From: Bacillota bacterium
Lineage (GTDB): Bacteria > Bacillota > Clostridia > Christensenellales > UMGS416
Direction: 5' to 3'
Assembly: GCA_023422005.1 (NCBI GenBank)
Contig: JAEZSC010000154.1
Location: 1 to 51,630 of the forward strand
DNA length: 51,630 bases
Positions 34,202 to 42,834 of the stretch are shown here, one piece after another. The first letter of the stretch is position 1. Each line of letters opens with the position of its first letter. The notes beneath the pieces were generated by a model. That model saw only the letters and a program-made list of their open reading frames with translations, ran no database searches and was not told the DNA's origin. The translations under genes and the position numbers were made by a program.

Positions 34202-35590
34202 ATGGATAATAACAGGGAAACCGTTATAATCGGCGGGGGTCCTGCGGGATATGTAGCCGCCATAAGAGCAGCACAGCTTGGAGGAAGCGTTACGTTGGTG
34301 GAAAAAGACGAATTGGGTGGTACCTGTCTTAATCGAGGCTGTATCCCCTCTAAAGCTTTGCTGCATTCTGCTGAACTGTATGATAATGCCGTTAATGCCA
34401 GAGACTGCGGCGTGATTTGTCCAGATGCCTCTATTGATTGGCAGAAGGTCCAGCGCAGGAGAGCCGATGTGGTGTCAAAACTCATTGGGGGCGTTCGCGG
34501 TCTTATGAAAGCGAACAAAATTCGGGTTATACAGGGGACGGCTACATTTGTGGGAGAAAAAGAGATCTCCGTGGATGACCAGATCATAAAGGCGGATAAA
34601 ATTATTATTGCTTCAGGAAGTAAGCCTGTTGTTCCTCGTATCCCCGGGACTGCGGAAAGTGCAGCATGTATTGATTCAACGGCTTGTCTAGAGTTGGATC
34701 ACATTCCAGAAAGTCTGCTGGTCGTTGGTGGTGGAGTCATTGGAGTTGAATTGGGCTACGCTTATTCGAGTTTTGGTGCTAAGGTTATAATTCTGGAAAA
34801 AATGCCGGTTATCCTTTCGGGGATGGATGGAGAATTGACGGCACTGTTATCAACGCAGCTAAAAAATAAGGGAATTGATATTTATACCGATTGTCAGGTC
34901 ATGTCTGTTGAAGACTGTGCTGGTGGGGCCATTGTTCATGCAAGATATACAGGAAAAGAGATGGATTTTCAGGCGGAAAAAGTTTTGCTTTGCGTTGGCC
35001 GTAAGCCGGAAGTTTCACAGCTGGGACTTGAAAATGCTGGGATAGTCGTCGAGAATGGCTATATTAAGACATCTGAGGATCTACAAACCAATGTGCCCGG
35101 AGTATATGCTGCCGGCGATTGTACTGGAAAATCTATGTTGGCCCATGCCGCAATGGCTATGGGCGAGATCGCTGCGGATAATGCCGCGGGTGATAACAGG
35201 AAGTATGATGGTGCTATTATCCCATCCTGCTGCTATGTAGGACCGGAATTTGCTGGTGTGGGCCTAACTGAAGAAAAAGCTTTGGAACAGGAGTTGGATT
35301 ACAGAGTGGGCCGATTCCCGACGGCCGCTAATGGCCGAAGTCTTGTGGGTGGTCATACTGATGGAATGGTAAAAGTAATCGTAAGCAATAGCTATGACGA
35401 GCTTTTAGGGGTTCACATTCTTGCGCCTAATGCAGCGGAACTTATCGAGCAGGCTGGGCTGGCCATGCGAATGGAGCTCACCGCAGCGGAATTTGTCGAT
35501 AATATAACCTGCCACCCCTCTGTCTCTGAGGCACTGAGGGAAGCTGTAATGGCGGCGGATAAGAAAGCCATTCATATTGTTAACCGTTGA
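34202..35590 (+). CDS. Dihydrolipoamide dehydrogenase (E3)
   Basis: FAD-dependent enzyme (462 aa) that reoxidises the dihydrolipoyl group of E2 and reduces NAD+. FAD motif GGGPAGYVAA at residues 11-20; redox cysteines Cys42 and Cys47 in GGTCLNRGCIPSK; NAD motif VVGGGVIGVELG; second FAD motif VYAAGDCTG; C-terminal catalytic CHPSVSEAL. It carries no lipoyl domain. It completes the complex but lies after the four transport genes, so the operon is E1-E1-E2-transport-E3. AGGGAGG precedes the ATG. Confidence 0.94.
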   Translation: MDNNRETVIIGGGPAGYVAAIRAAQLGGSVTLVEKDELGGTCLNRGCIPSKALLHSAELYDNAVNARDCGVICPDASIDWQKVQRRRADVVSKLIGGVRGLMKANKIRVIQGTATFVGEKEISVDDQIIKADKIIIASGSKPVVPRIPGTAESAACIDSTACLELDHIPESLLVVGGGVIGVELGYAYSSFGAKVIILEKMPVILSGMDGELTALLSTQLKNKGIDIYTDCQVMSVEDCAGGAIVHARYTGKEMDFQAEKVLLCVGRKPEVSQLGLENAGIVVENGYIKTSEDLQTNVPGVYAAGDCTGKSMLAHAAMAMGEIAADNAAGDNRKYDGAIIPSCCYVGPEFAGVGLTEEKALEQELDYRVGRFPTAANGRSLVGGHTDGMVKVIVSNSYDELLGVHILAPNAAELIEQAGLAMRMELTAAEFVDNITCHPSVSEALREAVMAADKKAIHIVNR

Positions 35591-35669
35591 ATTAATGATG
35601 GATAGGCAGGCTTATAAATTGGACCGAGAAGCCGGATGGCGCATGGAAAAACGAAAAGTCTGTTATGCA

Positions 35670-35722
35670 AAGGGTCTTGAATACCCCTACTGGGCAAATC
35701 CCTTGTATTACAGGCTTTTTTA
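35670..35722 (+). terminator. Weak candidate terminator of the operon
   Basis: AAGGG (35670-35674) can pair with CCCTT (35700-35704) and CTTGAATAC partly with GTATTACAGG, followed by CTTTTTT. The stem is imperfect. Otherwise 35,591-35,825 shows no gene. Confidence 0.3.
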
Positions 35723-35825
35723 ATATGCAAAATAAAAAAATTTACTGAGGCATTGGGGAGTGTCCCAAATTCCGTGCAAACGGTATTTCCCAATAAATCC
35801 TGACCATACTAGAACAGCTTTTTCT

Positions 35826-35995
35826 ATCCGGGAGGACAGGGCAACGCAGAGGTGCGACCCGAGCGCCGGAAAAGGTTTGCGGGAGACGGACGGCTGAACG
35901 GCGCGTCCGTTTCGTCTGTCTCCTGGAGACCCAAAGCGCTAAACCTTGGGGGATCGGGGGCAGAGCCCCCGCCATCAGGAAACCTTCTGACATTC
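35826..35995. repeat. GC-rich palindromic intergenic repeat
   Basis: An abrupt GC-rich block between AT-rich sequences. It contains near-inverted arms GGAGACGGACG / CGTCTGTCTCC (from 35882) and a perfect hairpin GGGGGC-aga-GCCCCC (35955-35970 area). Reading frames in it on both strands have no family. It resembles mobile intergenic repeats of Clostridia. Confidence 0.6.
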
Positions 35996-36187
35996 GAATC
36001 TGTCCTCAAAGAAAACCATCAGCTGCCCTACTATAATGCCCCAGTCCCTGACCGGCATAGTCCATTTTCTCAAGATTTCCTGGATCGACAAGTAGACCGA
36101 TTTTTTGACCGCTTCGTCGGTCGGATAGATGGTCTTGGTTTTTGTGAACTTCCGGAGCATCCGATGAAATTCTTCGACTGCATTACA
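35996..36187 (-). pseudogene. IS256 (mutator)-type transposase, C-terminal remnant
   Basis: About 64 codons on the minus strand match the end of IS256-family transposases: RKFTKTKTIYPTDEAV, then KKSVYLSIQEILRKW and DWGIIVGQLMVFFEDRF. The DDE catalytic core is missing. The fragment is open only because its junctions happen to be in frame with neighbouring sequence. It marks an old insertion. Confidence 0.75.
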
Positions 36188-36202
36188 TGCAGAGCGATCG
36201 AC

Positions 36203-36361
36203 CAAGGGGTTTCCATTGCTGTTGAGGACACCGGAGAAGGCATCCATAACGATAAGAAAGCGATCATCTTCGATCGATTCAGCCAGGTGGATATCAAGAT
36301 GACGCGTGCGAGCGAGGGCACGGGCATAGGCCTGGCACTGACGAGGTTGCAGAAGATTCAC
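36203..36361 (+). pseudogene. Histidine kinase ATPase-domain fragment
   Basis: The plus strand encodes the core of an HATPase_c domain: G1 box EDTGEGIHND, F box IIFDRFSQVD, G2 box SEGTGIGLALTR. The N-box with the rest of the kinase and the end of the domain are absent. It abuts the IS256 remnant on the other strand, so the kinase gene was broken by rearrangement. 36,362-36,520 holds nothing recognisable. Confidence 0.75.
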
Positions 36362-36520
36362 ATAACGAACTACAAACACAAGTCAAGAAGAAGGAATATA
36401 GTCATAGTCATGGAGCTTTGAAGAAAATGCGAGCAAAGAATAGCCAGCGGAGAAGAAAAAAAGCGCATCCCGGAAAATACATGTAAGCAAAAAATAGATT
36501 CCCATACTTCCACTAATAAG

Positions 36521-36619
36521 ATAATGGGCTCTCTCTACCATTGTGTAGGGGAAGTCCAATTTCGTATTATCAGATTCACTGCTCTTCAGAGCATGGGAAT
36601 GAACTGCATGTTATTAACA
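36521..36619 (+). repeat. Structured cassette-border repeat, copy A
   Basis: Aligns over about 100 nt with copies B (40011) and D (51381). Stem P1: GGGCTCTC (36526-36533) with GGAAGTCC (36550-36557). Stem P2: TGCTC-ttca-GAGCA (36580-36593). Shared conserved blocks are AATTTCGTATTAT and a 3' end TGTTATTAACAA. It lies on the 5' side of the helicase gene. Confidence 0.75.
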
Positions 36620-36736
36620 ACTGCTCTGCTCTCACATCTGAATACAATCCAGTCCCAGTGAAGAGGAATTCATTCTGTACCGCTGATTCCTTGAGCGAGC
36701 CTTATTCTTAGTTATGATTCATTTATGCAGCTTTTG

Positions 36737-36765
36737 TTGCCAAATGTTATATTATTTTCTATAAT
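36737..36765 (+). promoter_or_regulatory. Promoter of the helicase gene
   Basis: TTGCCA (36737-36742), 17-nt spacer, TATAAT (36760-36765). It leaves a leader of about 155 nt that contains a stem AGATTTCC (36851-36858) / GGAAATCT (36872-36879). The cassette thus carries its own promoter. A second TATAAT at 36843-36848 lacks a -35 box. Confidence 0.72.
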
Positions 36766-36929
36766 AATTGTAGTGCTGTAATGATTTCGGAGAAAGTGCC
36801 AAAGTTAGCGTTTCGATTAGGTCACCATCACCTATATGTTGTATATAATGAGATTTCCCTTTTTTGATGTCGGAAATCTATAGTTGTAATAGCTTTTGGT
36901 AAATCGTGTAATTGATGGAGGTTCCTGAA

Positions 36930-39900
36930 ATGCGAGACGTTTTGTGGCCACACCAAATTGCTGCTATTGAAAAATCTGAACTATATATTTCAGACTTCCG
37001 AAACGAGGTGACTTCGAAATCCTCTCTTATTCAAATCCCGACAGGTGGAGGTAAATCAGGAATAATAGCGATTTTAGCAAGATGCATTCCTAATGTCGGC
37101 TTCACAATTGTGTTGACACCAAGAATATCTCTTAGAGATCAGCTTTTTGAGGATATTAATGGAAGATTTTTTAATCATATTGGGTTTTCAACAAAGAATT
37201 TATCGAAGAAAATTATTAATGTAACAGATGGTAGAGAATTAACTTTAAATGAGCCTTTGGATGACTTAGTTATTGTTATGACTTTTCAGATGCTAACAAG
37301 TCTTTTTACTAATAAATCGTTTTTTTCAATCTTAACTAGTAATATAAGTTTACTTTTAGTTGATGAAGGTCATTATGAGCCGGCGAAAGAGTGGAGCAGA
37401 ATAACGCGTTTTTTTAACGCACCTAAGATTATTTTTACAGCGACCCCTTATCGAAATGACTTTAAGGTTTTTGATATCGATAAAGAGTATTGTACAATAG
37501 TTTCTTTAGATGAGGCTCAAAAGGATGGATATATTCGCAAAGTTTCATTCGTACCTAGATCCTCAGATGTGCTGGCTAGCCCTCAAGAATTCATTGATGA
37601 TATAATTAACTTTTATGACTCAAACTTTCCCAATCCTGGTGAGGTCCCACCTAGAGTAATTATTAGGTGCGATGATAGTTCATCTATCCGGCATTTAGCA
37701 CAAATTCTTAGGATGAGAAATAAGACAGTAGTAGGAATCCATGAAACATTTACGGATGGAGATGAAGACTGGGAGAAAAAAAGTGTTCCAAATCCAGAAG
37801 ATGAGAATGCTGTTTATTGGATTCATCAGTTCAAATTGCTTGAAGGTATTGATGATGCACGCTTTCAGGTTCTCGCTTTCTATGAAAAAATTAACAATAC
37901 TAGATCACTAGTTCAGCAAATTGGACGGATAATTCGTAATCCTCATAAGATTCCTAATGCAGAAGGGTTCGTCCTTGAACATTGGAACGGATACCATCTT
38001 AGTATGTGGAACGGCTTCCTAAATTACGATAAACTATTGGCTAATAACGCTCATGATAACTTCGAACTATCCACTGGTTTGGGTATTTTACCAAACTTTA
38101 TTCAATATCAACCTAAAATATCTTATGTTGATGGCAGATTCCGTTCTAGCTTTATTTTCGATCATATCAATCCGGATTATGATATTCAATTACCCCTCAG
38201 AACTAATATTATGCAAAAACTACCTGCTTTTAAGATGGATAAATTTATCAAAGCCATCGAGGATGAATATATTGATAGCGACTGTGTTTATAACATTTAC
38301 GATAACGCTTTAAGTAGCGTTAAGACTATTCTATCAGTAAAAAGCAGTTGCTCTTCATACTTGGTTAATCATGCATTTGTTGAAGCAGATCTGCATTTAC
38401 TAGTGATATATGAATTGAACGATTACCTTTTTATTTATGATAGCAAGAACCAAAGTTTCGTTGGCAAAGAGGATCATGGTATAGGTGCGGCGGTTGATGT
38501 CGGAATAATTAAGAAATTATTCTCAGATGATTCTGGTACAAAAATAACGTCAGTTGCACTGAATAATTCCAACTTGGGGACATCAGTAGTTAGATCAAGA
38601 ACATTGACGGCTGTATCTATTGAGGCCACTATACCTGGTTTTGACGATTATGCACAAATATGTACAACAGCAGAAGGCTATGCAAAAGATGAAGCTTCAA
38701 GTTTTTTGCAATCGGGAACTGTTCGTCGTTATGTAGGATTTAGTCGAGGAAGAGTTACTCAAAGCAGTAGCGGTTTCAGACCCTTACCCCAATACATCGA
38801 TTGGATTCAAAAGCTTCAGGAAGTATTCGAATCCAAAAGAGAACCACTTAAGGTGTTATCGAGATATGCACTTGAGAGGAAGGTGCCGGATCGCCCTCAA
38901 CCACGAAGTATTTTACTTGACATTGATAATATTGCAGATGTATATGCATTGGTAAGTGACCCTGAACAAAGCTTAGTCATTGAAGATACTTGCATTGATG
39001 TAATAGGAGATTCATTCGTTGTCGAATCAAATAAGCTAAATTTTACGGTAAGAATTAAATATGAAAATTGCAAATATCGTCTTGACTGCCCGGAGATGGA
39101 AAACTTATTTTTTTCTAGAAATAAAGATTATCCTGGCAATCCAATTAAATACTATAATCAAACCCAATCATTTCGAGTGCTACCAGATGACCATGCTGCT
39201 ATATATGTAAGAGGGCAGTTTTATAATCCTGCATTTAAGATCGGGAAACACTTTAATTCAGCAAAGTACGATTTGGGTTATTGCTTCTTAACAGACAATT
39301 ATTTGGGTAGATGCAAATCAGAGAAAGGATCGAAATCATTCTATGACTTGCATGACGATAGGTGGGACCCCTCTTCGCTTTTTGGGTTTATATCTGAACT
39401 AGGGGCAACAACTACGATCTCTAGTTACTTTGGGAATCCGGACATTATTGTATGTGATGATGTTGGAACTGAAGTGGCTGACTTTATTTTATGTGATTCT
39501 TCTGTGCCTAAAGTTGTTTTAATACATGCAAAGGCTAGTGCTACGCGGCATAAATGTTCTGCTAGTAATTTACACGAAGTATGTAGTCAAGCTGTGAAAA
39601 ATTTAGGCTACCTTGCGATGTACAATGATAGTATACCCGATAAAATCAAATCTTGGGGTACTCCATGGAAAGCAAAGGTCAGTGATGGTGAGGGCTTAGT
39701 TAAAAACCGAATTGTTAGGAGTAGCCTCGGATATAGTGCAATGCAATTGTGGCAGCATATGCATGAATGTATAAACAATCCTCACTGCGAGAAAGAAGTG
39801 TGGTTAGTGCTTGGTAACATTTTATCTAAGAGTGAATTTGAGCGGGAACTAAAAAAAGTCAAGCCAAGACCGCATGTAATTCAGGCAGCGTACTTACTGC

Positions 39901-39962
39901 ATGCAACTATGACCGATATCGCCTCTGTTGGCGCGAAAATGAGAATTATCTGTGATTCCTAG
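36930..39962 (+). CDS. SF2 helicase with putative C-terminal nuclease domain (defence-like)
   Basis: A 1010-residue protein, very AT-rich and unlike its host neighbours. N-terminal SF2 motor: Walker A PTGGGKS (37-43), DEGH box (145-148), TATPYR (170-175), and motif VI QQIGRIIRNP (329-338). Residues 400-830 match nothing I know. Near the C-terminus TEVADFIL (Asp851), VVLIHAK (His866, Lys868) and SQAVKNLGY (Gln887, Tyr894) look like a PD-(D/E)XK nuclease core with a following Q...Y motif, but with His in place of the usual acid. Start at 36930 chosen for GGAGG at 8 nt. It is flanked by repeats A and B. An antiphage role is inferred only from architecture and setting; a Res-type restriction subunit is an alternative. 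Confidence 0.85.
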   Translation: MRDVLWPHQIAAIEKSELYISDFRNEVTSKSSLIQIPTGGGKSGIIAILARCIPNVGFTIVLTPRISLRDQLFEDINGRFFNHIGFSTKNLSKKIINVTDGRELTLNEPLDDLVIVMTFQMLTSLFTNKSFFSILTSNISLLLVDEGHYEPAKEWSRITRFFNAPKIIFTATPYRNDFKVFDIDKEYCTIVSLDEAQKDGYIRKVSFVPRSSDVLASPQEFIDDIINFYDSNFPNPGEVPPRVIIRCDDSSSIRHLAQILRMRNKTVVGIHETFTDGDEDWEKKSVPNPEDENAVYWIHQFKLLEGIDDARFQVLAFYEKINNTRSLVQQIGRIIRNPHKIPNAEGFVLEHWNGYHLSMWNGFLNYDKLLANNAHDNFELSTGLGILPNFIQYQPKISYVDGRFRSSFIFDHINPDYDIQLPLRTNIMQKLPAFKMDKFIKAIEDEYIDSDCVYNIYDNALSSVKTILSVKSSCSSYLVNHAFVEADLHLLVIYELNDYLFIYDSKNQSFVGKEDHGIGAAVDVGIIKKLFSDDSGTKITSVALNNSNLGTSVVRSRTLTAVSIEATIPGFDDYAQICTTAEGYAKDEASSFLQSGTVRRYVGFSRGRVTQSSSGFRPLPQYIDWIQKLQEVFESKREPLKVLSRYALERKVPDRPQPRSILLDIDNIADVYALVSDPEQSLVIEDTCIDVIGDSFVVESNKLNFTVRIKYENCKYRLDCPEMENLFFSRNKDYPGNPIKYYNQTQSFRVLPDDHAAIYVRGQFYNPAFKIGKHFNSAKYDLGYCFLTDNYLGRCKSEKGSKSFYDLHDDRWDPSSLFGFISELGATTTISSYFGNPDIIVCDDVGTEVADFILCDSSVPKVVLIHAKASATRHKCSASNLHEVCSQAVKNLGYLAMYNDSIPDKIKSWGTPWKAKVSDGEGLVKNRIVRSSLGYSAMQLWQHMHECINNPHCEKEVWLVLGNILSKSEFERELKKVKPRPHVIQAAYLLHATMTDIASVGAKMRIICDS

Positions 39963-40010
39963 AAAAGAAATAAAGTGACCCATGCCAACCACATTTGATG
40001 ATTATGAGCT

Positions 40011-40107
40011 ATTTGGGCTCTCTATTAGTAGGTAGGGGGAGCCCAATTTCATATTATTTCGAACTCTGCCCTTCGGGGTAAGGAATTGAACTGTGTGTTA
40101 TTAACAA
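40011..40107 (+). repeat. Structured cassette-border repeat, copy B
   Basis: It begins 48 nt after the helicase stop. Stem P1: GGGCTCTC (40015-40022) with GGGAGCCC (40037-40044). P2: TGCCC-ttcg-GGGTA (40067-40080 area), a C(UUCG)G-type loop. It has CAATTTCATATTAT and ends TGTTATTAACAA, as copy A. It lies exactly at the return to GC-rich host sequence. Confidence 0.75.
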
Positions 40108-40160
40108 ATCCATTGATCCCTGCCGCGTCGATGACATAGCCTTTATAGTGCTATATAACG

Positions 40161-40196
40161 AGCCGTCGCATCGGAAATTGGTGCGACGGCTTGCTT
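40161..40196 (-). terminator. Terminator at the end of the sugar ABC operon
   Basis: A 10-bp stem AGCCGTCGCA (40161-40170) / TGCGACGGCT (40182-40191). It lies just downstream of the DUF624 gene on the minus strand; the T-tract is poor on both strands. Confidence 0.5.
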
Positions 40197-40207
40197 GATT
40201 AGAACAC

Positions 40208-40888
40208 TTATTTCGTCAGCGAGAACAACCTATGCCTAGATCGTGGTGTCGGTTCCTCCTGAGTGGTGGCGATGGGCGTGCCGGTCTCCCAGGCCAGCGT
40301 GTGGCGGTACAGCAGCATCATTTGCGTGGCGGCCAGGCCGGGGAACAACACGAAGAGCCCCGCGCCGGTCAGCGCGCACAGTATCAGCGCCGTCAGCAGC
40401 GCCAAGGCGCTCAGCACGCAGGCCGGCAGATAGCGCAGCGTCGTCACCACCGCCCGGCGTACCACGTCGCCCAGGGGCAATTCCGGGTTGCAGGCCAGTA
40501 TGGGGTAGCGGTACAAGGCGCTCAAGCTCAGCAGCAGTTGCAGCAGGAAGTAGGCGCAATAGATTGCGCGCATGGCAGTGGGTGTGTCGGCCTTGGTCAT
40601 TAGGCCCAGGCACAGCACGCCCAGCACCGCCAGCAGCAGGTCCATCATGCCCATGGCCATGGCCTTGAGGGCCCAGGGGCGGCTGCTGCGAGCCTGGGCC
40701 AGCGTGGCGAACTTGTCCTCATCCAGCGCACCGCGAGCCATCTGAAGCGTCAGGCACACCCCATAGCCACCAGTGATCACCGGCAGTGCCAGCAGCAGCG
40801 CCACCAGGCTGCGGTGCAGCACCCGGTGAGGCGTCTTGATACAGTGACCAAGCCAGGCCCGCATGGTCAGTATGTAGATGTCTATCAT
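40208..40888 (-). CDS. DUF624 (YesL-like) membrane protein
   Basis: A 226-residue protein with about five to six transmembrane segments. The length, hydrophobic layout and the position after two sugar permeases match DUF624/YesL proteins, which are common in oligosaccharide import operons of Firmicutes. Their biochemical role is not known. The start is ATG (MIDIYILTMRAWLGH), 3 nt after the upstream permease stop, so the genes are coupled. Confidence 0.7.
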   Translation of the reverse strand: MIDIYILTMRAWLGHCIKTPHRVLHRSLVALLLALPVITGGYGVCLTLQMARGALDEDKFATLAQARSSRPWALKAMAMGMMDLLLAVLGVLCLGLMTKADTPTAMRAIYCAYFLLQLLLSLSALYRYPILACNPELPLGDVVRRAVVTTLRYLPACVLSALALLTALILCALTGAGLFVLFPGLAATQMMLLYRHTLAWETGTPIATTQEEPTPRSRHRLFSLTK

Positions 40889-40891
40889 GGC

Positions 40892-41761
40892 TCACCCCTT
40901 CAGGCCCGTCAGCGAGATACCCTGCACGATGCGTTTCTGTGCCAGTAGATACGCGAGGATGACGGGGATGGTGGATACCGTCAGCATGACCATAATGTTG
41001 TTCCACGTGGCGGCGGAGCCCCATTGGGCGGAATAAATGCGAATCATGATCGTCCACTTCTCGTCGTTCTGCAGCAGCATCATGGGGAACAGGAAGTCGT
41101 TGTATACGGCCATGAACGTATTGAGCATGTTCACCGCAAACACCGGTAGTGACAGCGGCAGCACGATGTTCGTGAATATTCGCAGACTGCTAGCGCCATC
41201 GATACGGGCAGCTTCCATCAGCTCGTTGGGCAGACCATCGAAGAAGCCCTTGAACAGGAACAGCGTGTAGCCCCAGGCGCTGCAGGCCAGTATATAGGAC
41301 CAGAAGTTGTTGATCAGACTGGTGTGTAGGATGGGCAGGTTGCTCATCATCAGGTATAGCGGGAACATCAACGCCTGGCCGCTGATCATCATCGTGCCCA
41401 GGAAGAACAGCAGAAGCTGGTTGCCCCCTTTGGGCTTCAGCTTGGAAAGCGAGAACGCGGCCATTGCCGACGTCGTTACCTGTATGGCCATAATGGCGCC
41501 GCACACGATGAATGTGTTGAGTATATTGTCCCACAGGTGATATTGCTGGAAGGTCTGCGGATATCCTGTCGTCAAGAAGTGTTCCGGGAACAGCGACGGA
41601 GGCAGCTTGATGATTTCCACGTCGCTTTTGAAGGAGTTCATAAACATCCAGTAATACGGGAATATCTGCAGCGGGACGCCCAGCGCGAGTATGGCAATGA
41701 TGATGGCGTACAGCAGTTTGCCCTTGATTTTTATGGTTTCCGATTTGATCATGATCGACAT
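40892..41761 (-). CDS. Carbohydrate ABC transporter permease (MalG type)
   Basis: A 289-residue inner-membrane protein with six transmembrane segments, family CUT1. The EAA loop that docks to the ATPase is EAARIDGASSLRIFTNIVLP, about residues 183-202. It forms the channel with the MalF-type partner directly upstream (11-nt gap). No ATPase gene is in the operon, so it must share a general one such as MsmK. Substrate probably an oligosaccharide. Confidence 0.94.
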   Translation of the reverse strand: MSIMIKSETIKIKGKLLYAIIIAILALGVPLQIFPYYWMFMNSFKSDVEIIKLPPSLFPEHFLTTGYPQTFQQYHLWDNILNTFIVCGAIMAIQVTTSAMAAFSLSKLKPKGGNQLLLFFLGTMMISGQALMFPLYLMMSNLPILHTSLINNFWSYILACSAWGYTLFLFKGFFDGLPNELMEAARIDGASSLRIFTNIVLPLSLPVFAVNMLNTFMAVYNDFLFPMMLLQNDEKWTIMIRIYSAQWGSAATWNNIMVMLTVSTIPVILAYLLAQKRIVQGISLTGLKG

Positions 41762-41772
41762 CGGCGCTCACC

Positions 41773-42693
41773 TCAATCCTTTTCCCGCTGCAGGCGCATT
41801 TGTATCGCCGTGGCTATGAAGATGATGATAAACACGATGTTCGCCAGCGTGATGGCATAGCTATAATCCAGGTTGTTCAGCGCGCTCTTGTAGGCGAACA
41901 ATATCATTGTTTCCGTGGAGCCGATGGGACCGCCGCCGGTCATCAGGAAGGGCAGGCCGGCTTCGTTGAAGCTGCCGATCACGTTGAGCACGAACATGAC
42001 CTTGATGATGGGCATGATCTGCGGAACCATGACATGGCGGATGCGGGCGAAGAACCCCGCGCCTTCGATTACCGCGGCCTCGTAGTGCTCCTCGGGCACT
42101 TCCTGCACGGCGGCCAGATAGATCAGCATGTTCATGCCGCCGGCCACCAGCAGTCCGGGCAGATACAAGCACCAGATGACCAGCGCCGGGTCGTTCAGCC
42201 ACATCTGCGCGGGCAGGTGCAGGGCAGTCAGCAGCGCGTTGGCCAGACCGTAGTCCGGCTGCCAGATGTATTTCCACAGCACCGCCGTGGCTATGCCCGG
42301 TGCGATGGCCGGCAAGAAATACAGTGTGCGGAACAGAGTCTTGCCCCGGCGCACCTCGTTTATGAGTATGGCCAACACCAACGGCGGCCAGAAGCTTAGC
42401 ACCAGACCGGTCAGGAAGAACTTCACCGTGATCCACAAAGACTGGAAAAACTCGGGGTCCTGAAAGGCCCGGGCATAGTTGGCGAATCCCACGAATTTGC
42501 CGGGTAGGTGCACGATATCGATGTTGAAGAACGAAATGAAGAACCCCATCAGTATGGGGTAATATTTCGTCAGGCAATAGAAGATGATTGCGGGGATCAA
42601 AAACAGATATGGCGCAACCTGCTGTTTGCTCTTCTCCTTTATGGCGAGCTGCTTGCGGGAAGGCTTATGCGTCGTGATGCCGGTGGCGCTCAT
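41773..42693 (-). CDS. Carbohydrate ABC transporter permease (MalF type)
   Basis: A 306-residue CUT1 permease with six membrane spans. The EAA loop reads EAAVIEGAGFFARIRHVMVP, near residues 203-222. The N-terminal 25 residues are polar and cytoplasmic. It follows the binding-protein gene after 141 nt and precedes the MalG-type permease. Confidence 0.94.
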   Translation of the reverse strand: MSATGITTHKPSRKQLAIKEKSKQQVAPYLFLIPAIIFYCLTKYYPILMGFFISFFNIDIVHLPGKFVGFANYARAFQDPEFFQSLWITVKFFLTGLVLSFWPPLVLAILINEVRRGKTLFRTLYFLPAIAPGIATAVLWKYIWQPDYGLANALLTALHLPAQMWLNDPALVIWCLYLPGLLVAGGMNMLIYLAAVQEVPEEHYEAAVIEGAGFFARIRHVMVPQIMPIIKVMFVLNVIGSFNEAGLPFLMTGGGPIGSTETMILFAYKSALNNLDYSYAITLANIVFIIIFIATAIQMRLQREKD

Positions 42694-42834
42694 GGTCCAC
42701 TCCTCTGGGTTGCCGTCCCGGGCACAGGCAAGGGGAGGGCAGCCAACATGTTGAGCTGATGTTGAGGGATGCTGCCGGCTGGCGCATCGCTGCGCCGGCC
42801 GGCGGCCTTGGTTCTTACGGTGAGGGAGAGAGGA

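Noticed and set aside
35852..36421. 189-codon plus-strand frame as a kinase gene
   Set aside because: The first two thirds are a GC-rich repeat and antisense IS256 sequence; only the last part encodes an ATPase fragment.
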